A stretch of DNA of 64,000 nt, from assembly GCA_963718405.1 (NCBI GenBank), contig CAVQYZ010000001.1:124001-188000 (forward strand), given 5' to 3'. The DNA is from Bog-756 sp963718405 (GTDB lineage: Bacteria; Actinomycetota; Acidimicrobiia; Acidimicrobiales; RAAP-2). The notes under the pieces were generated by a model, which had not been told where the DNA came from, searched no databases, and worked only from the letters and a program-made list of their open reading frames with translations. Below, piece after piece: positions 25,962 through 34,214 of this stretch; position 1 is the stretch's first letter, and each line of letters begins with the position of its first letter. The position numbers and the translations under genes were made by a program.

Positions 25962-26556
25962 GCAGGACCAGTCGCAGGATGCTGGCGTTGGGCACGGTGC
26001 CCCATGCCAGTCCCCGCAGCTCGCTTCCGGTGACGAGGGCGTGGAGCATCCTGATGCTCCCTCCGTGGGCCACTGTCACCACGTCACCCTCCAGGGCCCG
26101 GTTGTGGAGGTCGTGGAGGAAGGCCCGGCAACGCAGGTACACGTCGTACAGTGACTCGCCGCCGGGCGGGTGGGCGTGCTCGTCCACCACGACTCCCTCC
26201 TCGATGCCGGTCACCGTCGACGTCATCCCCTTGGACTGGACTCCCTGGGCGATCCCGAAGCACCGCTCCCGCAAGCGCGGGTCGGTCTCCAGCTCGCAGC
26301 CCAGCCGGCCGGCGATGACCGAGGCGGTACGCCTCGCCCGGTAGAGGTCGCTGGAGCACACGGTGCCCACCGGATGTCCGGCCAGCTGGGCGGCGGCCTC
26401 CCGGACCTGCCTGCGTCCGGCCCGGGTGAGCCGGGCCCCGTCGACGTGGCCCTGCACCCAGCCCCGCGAGTTCCAGGTGGTCTCGCCGTGGCGGACCAAC
26501 CACAGGACCCGGCTCCCGTGGTTCCCCAGGTTGGGCTGGTGCTCTTGCAGGATCAT
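25942..26556 (-). CDS. histidine phosphatase family protein
   Basis: 204 residues. The signature LWLVRHGETTWNSRGWVQG places the phospho-accepting His near residue 22. RERCFGIAQGVQSKG, the GGESLYDV acid region and TVAHGGSIRML with the second His complete the site. This is the phosphoglycerate mutase-like branch (cobC/gpmB-like), which includes many small-metabolite phosphatases; the substrate is unknown. The gene end overlaps the gene at 25686-25961 on the other strand. Confidence 0.92.
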   Translation of the reverse strand: MILQEHQPNLGNHGSRVLWLVRHGETTWNSRGWVQGHVDGARLTRAGRRQVREAAAQLAGHPVGTVCSSDLYRARRTASVIAGRLGCELETDPRLRERCFGIAQGVQSKGMTSTVTGIEEGVVVDEHAHPPGGESLYDVYLRCRAFLHDLHNRALEGDVVTVAHGGSIRMLHALVTGSELRGLAWGTVPNASILRLVLPISYPG

Positions 26557-26660
26557 GGCTCGATTCTCGATGGCGAAGCTGGGAACGGACTGGCAGATGC
26601 TTGCACGATTCCTTAATGATCGGGCGTCGCCCCGACGCCGTGGCCCGACGCTGTGTCACC

Positions 26661-27140
26661 ATGGAGGCCATGGAAGGCGAACGGATCGAAGTGCAGCGGA
26701 CCATAAAGGCCGCCCCGGGGGCCATCTTCGAGGTGCTGCGCGATCCACAGGGCCACGTGTCCATCGACAGCTCCGGCATGTTGCAGGCGGCCACCGGCGA
26801 GCCGGTATCCGCCGTGGGCGACACCTTCGTGGTCCACATGGATCGAGAGGCGCTCAACGACTACCCGATGGGACGTTATGACGTCACCGTCACCATCACC
26901 ACCTTCGAGCCCGATCACCAGATCGCCTGGACCATCCTCGGTGAGATCAAGCCACCGATCGGCCACATCTACGGGTATGTGCTCGATCCGGTGGACGGGG
27001 GGACCCTGGTCACGTCGTACTACGACTGGTCGGAGATCGATCCGGTGTGGCGTGACGCCGGCATCTTCCCCATCCTCTCGGAGGGAGCCCTACGCGCCAC
27101 GTTGGGAGTGCTGGACAGGACGGTGACCCGCGGTGCCTGA
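26661..27140 (+). CDS. SRPBCC family (polyketide cyclase-like) protein
   Basis: About 159 residues. Its pattern is IEVQRTIKAAPGAIFEVLRD near the start, FVVHMDREALNDYPMGRYDV in the middle and PVDGGTLVTSYYDWSEIDP near the end, closing with a long helix (LSEGALRATLGVLDRTVT). This is the START-like fold that holds hydrophobic ligands. No catalytic residues can be named. The ATG at 26661 is preferred; an earlier in-frame start at 26601 would add unconserved residues. The next gene starts eight bases before its stop. Confidence 0.85.
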   Translation: MEAMEGERIEVQRTIKAAPGAIFEVLRDPQGHVSIDSSGMLQAATGEPVSAVGDTFVVHMDREALNDYPMGRYDVTVTITTFEPDHQIAWTILGEIKPPIGHIYGYVLDPVDGGTLVTSYYDWSEIDPVWRDAGIFPILSEGALRATLGVLDRTVTRGA

Positions 27141-28158
27141 CGGGGCCGGTGCCGGCATCGAGGTGCCGGCGGGTTCGCAGGTGCGTCGGTCGCGGCTCAA
27201 CGGTGGGGCCCGGTGGAAGGGCATGGCTCCGGCCCTCGTCGTGGTGGTGGCTCTGGTTGGATCGATGATCGGTTCGGTGGTGGGGGTCGCTCCGGCGGCC
27301 GGGGCGGCAGTGCGGCCGGCGAGCCAGCCGGCGGCCCAGCCACGGGCGGTAACGGCCCATGCCGCGTCGCACGGCTACTGGCTGGTCGGCCGGGACGGGG
27401 GAGTGTTCACCTTCGGCGGGGCCCAGTTCTACGGTTCGACCGGCTCGCTGGTCCTCCAGCGTCCGGTGGTGGGCATCTCCTCCAGCCATGATCACCGGGG
27501 CTACTGGTTGGTGGCATCGGATGGGGGCATCTTCGCCTTCGGCGACGCCGGGTTCTACGGATCGATACCCGGCCTCGGCATCGCTCCGGCCGGCGCCAGA
27601 GGTCCGGGGGAGAAATTGAACAAGCCGGTTGTGGGCATCGTTCCCTCGGTCACCGGTCGTGGTTACTTCATGGTGGCATTGGACGGGGGGGTGTTCGCCT
27701 TCGGCGACGCCGCCTTCGAAGGGTCGTGTCCCGGAATCGGGGGATGCGTGGGCCAGGTCAGGGCCGTGGCCCCCGATGCCAGCGGTCGGGGATACTGGAT
27801 CGTGACCCAATCGGGGGCGGTCTATGCCTTCGGGGACGCCCAGTACTACGGAGGTCCGGGACAGAAGCCGGTGCCGGTGACGGCGGCCGTGCGGACCCCG
27901 AGCGGCAAGGGGTACTGGATACTCTTCTCCGACGGCGTGGTGTTCCGCTACGGCGATGCTGTGAGCTACGGCTCACTCCCGGCCGGGGCCGCCGGTGGCT
28001 ACGACATCGCCACCTCGATCTTCTCACTCAACTCCGGAGGGGGCTATTGGATCACCACTGCCGCCGGTGCCGTCTACCCCTTCGGCCAGGCACCTGATTA
28101 CGGCGGCATGGCCGGTAAGCACCTCAACGGCGCCATCATCGCCGCGGCCGGTTTCTGA
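27133..28158 (+). CDS. exported protein made almost entirely of six GYWLVxxDGG repeats
   Basis: 341 residues. After a basic N-terminus a signal segment (MAPALVVVVALVGSMIGSVV) leads to an Ala/Pro linker. Six repeats of about 40 residues then fill the rest, starting HGYWLVGRDGGVFTFGG, RGYWLVASDGGIFAFGD, RGYFMVALDGGVFAFGD, RGYWIVTQSGAVYAFGD, KGYWILFSDGVVFRYGD and GGYWITTAAGAVYPFGQ. Each ends in a VVGI-type strand. The spacing and count suggest a six-bladed beta-propeller. The GTG start at 27133 overlaps the preceding gene. The function is unknown; it is a stand-alone version of the module in 9035-10738 and 37927-40383. Confidence 0.8.
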   Translation: MPDGAGAGIEVPAGSQVRRSRLNGGARWKGMAPALVVVVALVGSMIGSVVGVAPAAGAAVRPASQPAAQPRAVTAHAASHGYWLVGRDGGVFTFGGAQFYGSTGSLVLQRPVVGISSSHDHRGYWLVASDGGIFAFGDAGFYGSIPGLGIAPAGARGPGEKLNKPVVGIVPSVTGRGYFMVALDGGVFAFGDAAFEGSCPGIGGCVGQVRAVAPDASGRGYWIVTQSGAVYAFGDAQYYGGPGQKPVPVTAAVRTPSGKGYWILFSDGVVFRYGDAVSYGSLPAGAAGGYDIATSIFSLNSGGGYWITTAAGAVYPFGQAPDYGGMAGKHLNGAIIAAAGF

Positions 28159-28195
28159 TCGTCCACCTCGGCGCTGACCGGCTGTCCCACCCGAA

Positions 28196-29359
28196 TCAGG
28201 CGAATCGGTCCAACGACCAGGCCTCCAGGGTGCGGGCGGCAACGGCGCGTTCGTCGGCGCGGCCCGGCGGGTCGAGCCCGAGGATGGTACGGGCCACCAG
28301 TAGCGCACTGTAGGGACCAAGGAGCAGTCCTTCGGCTCCGTGGCCGGTGGCGACGAAGGCGTTGGCCCACCCCGGGACCCGGCCGAGGATAGGACGGTCG
28401 TCGGGCGTGGCCGGCCGGGATCCCACTCGGGTCTCGACCACAGTGGCGGCCGCCAAGCCGGGGGCGGTGCGTAGGCATTCGCGGAGGAGTTGGTGGACGC
28501 CCCCGGCCGTCGGACGGTCGTCGAACCCCTCGGCGGCCTCCATGGTCCCCCCGCAGGCGACCCGCCCACCCGGCCAGGGCACCAGGTAGTAGCCCAGTAC
28601 CGGTTGGACGATGGACCAGCTGCTGCTGTCGGTGTCCGGTAGGGCCAGGTGGATGATCTGTCCCTTGAGCGGGGTGACCGGGATGGCCACGCCCAGGGTC
28701 CGGTCCAACTCGGACGACCATGCGCCTCCGGCGATCACCACCGCTCCCGCCGGCACCGTCCCCTCCGAGGTGACCACCTCGGAGATCGACCCTCCGGCCC
28801 GGCCGGGGCGGATGCCCGTGGCCACCCCGTCGAGGAACCGCAGGCCCCGCCGGGAGGCTGCCCGGTGGAGGGCGGCGTTGAGCACCCGGCCGTCGACCCG
28901 CCGGCCGGCCGGGTTGAACAGGGCCCGGCGGAGCGGTCCGAGCAGGGGGAAGTGCCGTGAGGCCTCAACGGGGTCGATCTCGGTGACCAGCCCCGGGCTA
29001 CGGCCCACGGCCAGGCGCACGGCGTCCTCCATAACGGCGTCGTCACCGGGTCGTTCGGCCACCAGCATCGAGCCGGCCACGGCGAACCCCACCTCCTCCA
29101 CCCCGTCTTCGTGGAGGCGTGCGGTAAGCGACTCGTAGTGACGCGCCGCAGCCATGCCGAAGGCGAAGAGATCCGGGTCCGGATCCTGGCGGGTCTCCGG
29201 AGAGAGGATCCCGGCTCCGGCGTCGGTGGCCCGGCCGGGGTCGCGGCGATCGATGAGCACGGTGGAAGCTCCGGCCGCGACCAGCTCGTAGGCCAGGGAG
29301 GCTCCGACCAACCCACCCCCGACCACCACTACGTCGGCTCCCGGCAGCTGCGTCGTCAT
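28196..29359 (-). CDS. FAD-dependent amino-acid oxidase, glycine oxidase ThiO-like
   Basis: About 387 residues of the DAO fold. FAD binding starts with ADVVVVGGGLVGASLAYELV and VLIDRRDPG. The middle has PLLGPLRRALFNPAGRRVDG and TPLKGQIIHLALP. The C-terminal AFVATGHGAEGLLLGPYSA closes over the flavin. ThiO makes the glycine imine for thiamine synthesis, but no thiamine genes lie here, so a related oxidase of another amine is equally likely. A CAAGAT box six bases before the ATG at 29359 suggests a leaderless start. It diverges from the GNAT gene at 29469. Confidence 0.85.
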   Translation of the reverse strand: MTTQLPGADVVVVGGGLVGASLAYELVAAGASTVLIDRRDPGRATDAGAGILSPETRQDPDPDLFAFGMAAARHYESLTARLHEDGVEEVGFAVAGSMLVAERPGDDAVMEDAVRLAVGRSPGLVTEIDPVEASRHFPLLGPLRRALFNPAGRRVDGRVLNAALHRAASRRGLRFLDGVATGIRPGRAGGSISEVVTSEGTVPAGAVVIAGGAWSSELDRTLGVAIPVTPLKGQIIHLALPDTDSSSWSIVQPVLGYYLVPWPGGRVACGGTMEAAEGFDDRPTAGGVHQLLRECLRTAPGLAAATVVETRVGSRPATPDDRPILGRVPGWANAFVATGHGAEGLLLGPYSALLVARTILGLDPPGRADERAVAARTLEAWSLDRFA

Positions 29360-29456
29360 GGGCGCATCTTGGCCGACGGCCACGTGGCCTGCACTCCCGG
29401 GCCGGAAGCGAGGTCGGCAGGGCTCAGGCCCGGATGGTGCTCCACTCCGGTGGGGG

Positions 29457-29462
29457 TACCCT
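29457..29462 (+). promoter_or_regulatory. -10 box TACCCT for a leaderless GTG start
   Basis: TACCCT fits the TANNNT pattern and ends six bases before the GTG at 29469. No Shine-Dalgarno sequence is present, so translation probably starts at the 5' end of the mRNA. Confidence 0.45.
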
Positions 29463-29468
29463 CCGGAT

Positions 29469-29933
29469 GTGGAGTTCCGGGTAGACCAGGTGCCGGCCAC
29501 CGCCACCTGGCCACTGCGCCAGGCCGTCCTCCGCCCCCATCAGACGGTGGAGGAGATGGGCCTGCCTGACGATGACCATCCGTTGACGGCGGCGTTCGTC
29601 GCTGTCGACGGTCACGGCGAGGTCGTCGGCACGGCCAGGGTGGCACCATCCGCTCCACCGGGCTCCATTGAGGACCGCGCCCCGACCGGTTCGCCGGCCT
29701 GGCGCCTACGGGGCATGGCCACCCGCCAGGACCTCCGCCACCAGGGCATCGGCGGCGCCGTGCTCAGCCGGACCATCGAGTACGTGGCGGACCAGGGCGG
29801 TGGGCTCTTGTGGTGCGCGGCCCGGGTGCCGGCGGTCAACTTCTATCTACGGGCCGGCTTCACATCGCACGGTACGCCCTGGGAGGAACCTGACATCGGT
29901 CCCCACCTGCTGATGTGGCGGACCGTGGCTTGA
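29469..29933 (+). CDS. GNAT family N-acetyltransferase
   Basis: 154 residues. The acetyl-CoA loop is WRLRGMATRQDLRHQGIGG, with the RxxGIG motif. FVAVDGHGEVVGTARV before it and VNFYLRAGFTSHG after it are the usual beta4 and beta5-alpha4 parts of the fold. The acceptor substrate is unknown. The start is GTG 29469, supported by TACCCT six bases upstream. It is divergent from the ThiO-like gene. Confidence 0.9.
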   Translation: MEFRVDQVPATATWPLRQAVLRPHQTVEEMGLPDDDHPLTAAFVAVDGHGEVVGTARVAPSAPPGSIEDRAPTGSPAWRLRGMATRQDLRHQGIGGAVLSRTIEYVADQGGGLLWCAARVPAVNFYLRAGFTSHGTPWEEPDIGPHLLMWRTVA

Positions 29934-29948
29934 GTGGTCGCCTGATCC

Positions 29949-30269
29949 TCAGTCGGGCAGGACCCGGATGTGTGACTGTTGGGTCTGCCCGGTCCGGTGC
30001 ACCACGCCCTCGTGGGTGAGCTCGTTGCTGGATGACGGCACCCGGGGCATGCCGAGGGTGGTGGTGGGTCGACTCAGGGCCAGGTACCGGCGCACCCGTC
30101 CGGCCAGTTCGGAGAACCGGTCCGCATCCTCTTCCGCCTCGCAGTTGCCACTGGCCAGCTCCAGCAGTTGGGCCGCCTCGATGAGCAGATCCATGCCGGT
30201 GTCGTATCCCCCGACCATCAGGGTGTGCCCGCCTCCGGTCGGCGCGGCTCCATAGCGGCCGGCGAACAT
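29949..30269 (-). CDS. hypothetical protein
   Basis: About 106 residues from the ATG at 30269: MFAGRYGAAPTGGGHTLMVG, a helical middle (DLLIEAAQLLELASGN, EEDADRFSELAGRVRRYLAL) and a polar tail (RTGQTQQSHIRVLPD). There is no signal peptide or membrane segment. No family is recognised, and no ribosome site is clear, so the start is uncertain. The helical middle is the only part that looks folded. Confidence 0.4.
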   Translation of the reverse strand: MFAGRYGAAPTGGGHTLMVGGYDTGMDLLIEAAQLLELASGNCEAEEDADRFSELAGRVRRYLALSRPTTTLGMPRVPSSSNELTHEGVVHRTGQTQQSHIRVLPD

Positions 30270-30445
30270 GTGGGTTGGACCGCGAGTTCGGTTCCCATCG
30301 GGACTCTCGATCTTGTCAGACGCTGCGGCTCTCGCTGAGCTGTGACGAACGTACACCACCTGGTGGCCTCGTTCCCAGGCCATGGCCGGAGGCCGGGGGC
30401 GACGTCTAGCATGGCGGCCCAGGGCAGGTGGGGAGGGATGGGCCG

Positions 30446-32854
30446 ATGGGGATGTTCAAGCGAGGCCCGTCCGCTACCGGAAGGCGCGGTCGGGCCCGGA
30501 GATACGGCACGGTGGCGGCCGCCCTGGTGGTCGGGCTTCTGGTGCTGACCCCGTTGGCCGCGGTGTCGGCCGGGGCGGCCGGGGCGACCGGCATTGCCTC
30601 CACCGTGCGGCTGGGGAGCGTCCCGGACCTCCCGATCGGCGCCTCGGCGGTGTCGTCCCTGGCTCCGTCCACCGAACTTCGGGTCGATGTGGTCCTGACC
30701 CCCCGTGATCCTGGTGCTCTGGCCTCGTATGCCCAGGCGGTGTCGACCCCCGGCTCCACCCGGTACCGGCAGTACCTCGACGAGAGCCAGTTCGTAAGCC
30801 GCTTCGGGCCCACCCGTGACGCCATCGATGCGGTGAGGCGGTCGTTGGTGGCGGCCGGGCTCCATCCCGGCCCACTGAGCCTCGATCAGTTGAGCATGCC
30901 GGTCCGGGCCAGCGCCGCCCGGTTGGCCTCGGCCTTCTCCGTCGGGTTCAAGCGCTATCGCCTGGACGGAGGACGGGTGGCGTACGCCAACACCGCGGCT
31001 CCCAGGGTGGACGGGTCGGTGGCTCCCTTGGTGCAGTCAGTCATCGGTCTCGACGACCTGAATGTGGCCACCCCGGCCGGAGCGGAGGCCGATGCGGCCA
31101 TGGGGCCCGACGCCGTCAAACCCCAGACGTCGGGTCGGGGACCCCAGCCTTGTTTCACCGCCGCCGTCGACGCCGAGGAGTCGGGCTCGCATACCGCCAA
31201 TACCGTGGGCTCGGCCTACGGGTTCTCCAGCCTCTATGGCCAGGGCGACCTGGGTTCCGGCCAGACGGTGGCACTGTACGAGCTCCAGGGTTACGGAGCC
31301 GGCGACATCGCCAAGTATCAGTCGTGCTTCAAGACCCACACCGCGGTGACCGCCATCCATGTCGACGGAGGGCCTACGGCCCGTTCCGGGGTGGGCGAAG
31401 CCGACATTGACATCGAGCAGATGGTCACGCTCACGCCCGAGGCCCACATCCTGGTCTACGAAGGTCCCAACGACGGCGCCGGGGGTTACGACACCTACTC
31501 CTCGATCATCGGGCAGGACGCGGCCCGGGTGGTCTCGACCTCCTGGGGACTGTGTGAGCCCTACACCGGATATCCCGCGGCCCAGGCCGAGAACACCCTG
31601 TTCGAGGAGGCGGCCATCCAGGGGCAGAGCATCGTGGCCGCGGCCGGCGATGAAGGGTCCGAGGACTGCCTCGGGAACACCTACACCAACTCCACCGGCG
31701 AACTGGCGGTGGACGATCCCGCCAGCCAGCCCTATGTGACCGGCGCCGGTGGCACCCAATGGAAGGCCTTCAAGGACAACACGCCCAAGGAAACGGCGTG
31801 GAACGACGGCGTGTGTTGCTGGGGAGCGGGGGGCGGTGGGGTCTCCAGGTTCTGGGCCATGCCCTCATACCAGGCTGACAGCCAGGGGATCGGGGTCGTC
31901 AATGCCGGGTCGTCGGGCACCGCCTGCCGTGCCCATGTAGCGGCGGGCTACTGCCGTGAGGTACCGGACGTGTCCGCCCTGGCCGGGCCCTTTCCCTACC
32001 TCGACTACGTGAGCGGCAGCTGGGGCGGTTGGGGTGGCACCAGTCTGGTGGCGCCACTGTGGGCCGCACTGCTGACGCTGTCCAACGCCTCTGCCGCCTG
32101 CGACGGCAAGGACATCGGGTTCGCCAATCCGATCCTCTACGACGTGGCCGCCGCTGATCCGGACACGTTCCACGACGTGACCACGGGCAACAACGATCTC
32201 ACCGGAAAGCACCAGGGGACCTACGCCGCCCTGGTCGGCTACGACATGGCCACCGGACTCGGGACCCCCAACGCCTCGGTGCTGCCGGCCGCCCTCTGCG
32301 CCTATGCCCCGGCCGACCCGGTGTCGGTGACCGACCCCGGCAATCAGAGCGACCGGCACTCGGCGACGGTAAGGCTCCAGATCACGGCCACTGACGCCTC
32401 CCCTGGCCAGCAGCTGACCTACCGGGCGGTCGGGCTGCCGGCCGGCTTGACCGTCGACGCCACCACCGGCCTGATCTCGGGCACCTTGAGCGGCTGGGGT
32501 ACTTCCCACGTGGTGGTGAGAGCACGCGACGGGTCCGGGGCCACCGACTCGGTGAACTTTGTGTGGGCGGTGGACGTGGCCTTCACCAGTGCCCCGTGCG
32601 CTACCGCCACCGTCGGCCGGAGCTTCACGTTCACCGTGACCACCACCGGGGTCCCGACCAAGCTCACCATGACCACCACACCGCCGGCGGGACTGTCCTT
32701 CGTGAACCGGGGCAATGGGACCGCCACCTTGTCGGGAACGCCCTCGGACCACGATGGGATCGGCCCCCACCAGCTGACGTTGCGCGCCGCCTTCGGCACG
32801 GGAACGACGGTCGACGTGGTGTACCAGGTGCTGACGCTCACGCTGGTCCGGTAG
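30446..32854 (+). CDS. exported sedolisin (S53) protease with two Ig-like C-terminal domains
   Basis: About 802 residues. A signal peptide (TVAAALVVGLLVLTPLAAV) is followed by a pro-kumamolisin activation domain (LRVDVVLTPRDPGALASY, YRQYLDESQFVSRFGP). The S53 domain has the Glu/Asp pair in GEADIDIEQMVTL, the oxyanion region and GGTSLVAPLWAALLTL with the nucleophile Ser. YDMATGLGTPNAS near its end is the Ca-site-type motif. Two Ig/cadherin-like domains follow (GLPAGLTVDATTGLISGTLS, TTPPAGLSFVNRGNG), which often bind surfaces. Sedolisins work in acid; an acidic habitat is suggested. GGGGAGGG lies before the ATG at 30446. Confidence 0.88.
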   Translation: MGMFKRGPSATGRRGRARRYGTVAAALVVGLLVLTPLAAVSAGAAGATGIASTVRLGSVPDLPIGASAVSSLAPSTELRVDVVLTPRDPGALASYAQAVSTPGSTRYRQYLDESQFVSRFGPTRDAIDAVRRSLVAAGLHPGPLSLDQLSMPVRASAARLASAFSVGFKRYRLDGGRVAYANTAAPRVDGSVAPLVQSVIGLDDLNVATPAGAEADAAMGPDAVKPQTSGRGPQPCFTAAVDAEESGSHTANTVGSAYGFSSLYGQGDLGSGQTVALYELQGYGAGDIAKYQSCFKTHTAVTAIHVDGGPTARSGVGEADIDIEQMVTLTPEAHILVYEGPNDGAGGYDTYSSIIGQDAARVVSTSWGLCEPYTGYPAAQAENTLFEEAAIQGQSIVAAAGDEGSEDCLGNTYTNSTGELAVDDPASQPYVTGAGGTQWKAFKDNTPKETAWNDGVCCWGAGGGGVSRFWAMPSYQADSQGIGVVNAGSSGTACRAHVAAGYCREVPDVSALAGPFPYLDYVSGSWGGWGGTSLVAPLWAALLTLSNASAACDGKDIGFANPILYDVAAADPDTFHDVTTGNNDLTGKHQGTYAALVGYDMATGLGTPNASVLPAALCAYAPADPVSVTDPGNQSDRHSATVRLQITATDASPGQQLTYRAVGLPAGLTVDATTGLISGTLSGWGTSHVVVRARDGSGATDSVNFVWAVDVAFTSAPCATATVGRSFTFTVTTTGVPTKLTMTTTPPAGLSFVNRGNGTATLSGTPSDHDGIGPHQLTLRAAFGTGTTVDVVYQVLTLTLVR

Positions 32855-32877
32855 CCCGCGGCGCGGTGGCCATCGGC

Positions 32878-34192
32878 TCAGGTCGTGGTGGCCTCCACCA
32901 ACGACCGCCCGAAGTAGTCCGATCCGGACGCCACACCCGGGCAGTACGAAGAAGTAGCCACCTCCGACCGGGCTGATGTAGTCGACCAGGGGCTCGCCGG
33001 CCAGCCGGGTCTGGACCGTCTCGAACTGGCGAACCAGGTCCTGTTGGTAACAGGTGAAGATGAGACCCTGGTCGAGATGGCCGTTGACGTCGAGACCGCG
33101 GTCGTAGTTGAAACCCCGCCGGAGGATTCGGCTCGATGCGGTCTGCGGGGTCCTGGGGTTGGCCAGTCGGATGTGGGCGGTGGTGGGGATGATGACCCCC
33201 TCGGGGTCGTTGGCGTAGTCGGGGATGTCGGACTGGCTGTTGCCGTCCAGCGGGGCCCCGGTGTCGCGGGTCCTCCCGATCATGAGCTGTTGTTCGTCCA
33301 GTGACACCCGGTCCCAGAACTCGGCCAACATCCGGATGATCCTGATCACCTGATAGGTGCCGCCCCAGGTCCAGGCGGGCTCGGGGGCACCGTGGCGGAC
33401 CCAGATGAGGTCGTTCAGAACGGCGTCCGAATGGACGCTGGGGTTGGCGATGCCGTCGTTGAACCCCAGCAGGTTGCGGGCGGCCCCCGAGGGCCTGGGC
33501 CGGCTGACGAACCCGTCGATGCGCCAACGGGGCTGCATGGCTCCCCGGGTGTACTTGGTGATGTCGCGCAGGGCGTGGATCACGGTGTCGGCATCGGTGG
33601 CGAAGAGGGCCAGGCTCAGGTCCCCCTGGCACTGGTTGGGATCCAGGTTGTCGTCGGGGAAGGAGATCATCGGCTTGAGGACCGCGGGGGAGTGGCCGCG
33701 GAATCCGAACCGTTCGTCGAACAGCGATGAGCCCACCCCGAGGACCACCGACACCTGTCGGCTGGGGACCACGGGTCCGAGGATGCCGTTGTCGGAGGTG
33801 GGCGCGGCCGGACCGGCAAAGGGAGGGACGCCACCGGCCACGAGGACCCGGGTCCGGTCGGTGATGGTATGGAGGAGATCCACCAAGCCGGCCCGGTCCG
33901 GCGCCACCACGTCGAAGGAGATGAACAGGGCCGAGCGCGGGGGCGACACCAGCAGGGCCAACTGGTGGCGGTCGTGGAAGGGGTAGCTAGAGACGGCAGC
34001 GGTGCCGGTCTCTGCCCCGGCCTCGCCGGTGGCGGCGGCCAATGCCCCGGCCCCCGCGGCCCCCGCCGCCGCTACGGCCCCGGCCTGCAGGAAGCCGCGA
34101 CGCGACAGGGTGCGTCGCCGGTTGTCGGGCGGGTCGGTGCCGCCGCCCGTGTTCGGCCCGACTGTCGGGTCCGGTTGGCCCTCGGGGTTCAC
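32878..34192 (-). CDS. efeB: Dyp-type peroxidase, EfeB-like, one frameshift near the C-terminus
   Basis: About 437 residues after correction. The twin-arginine signal is SRRGFLQAGAVAAAGAAGAG. The heme-peroxidase motif is GFNDGIANP with the key Asp. FDVVAPDRAGLVDLLHTITD, ISPVGGGYFFVLPG and TCYQQDLVRQF are also typical. An extra base in the C/G run at 32936-32941 derails the last 18 residues; removing it gives VLPGVASGSDYFGRSLVEA and a stop at 32878, right beside the convergent protease gene. Without correction the frame runs another kilobase antisense to that gene. EfeB acts outside the membrane, releasing iron from heme or oxidising Fe(II). It follows efeO by 22 bases. Confidence 0.85.
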
Positions 34193-34214
34193 GGATTCAC
34201 GGGCTCTGGGGGGT

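Noticed and set aside
31865..32877. C-terminal extension of the DyP peroxidase running antisense to the sedolisin gene
   Set aside because: It results from the one-base insertion near 32936; the corrected frame stops at 32878.
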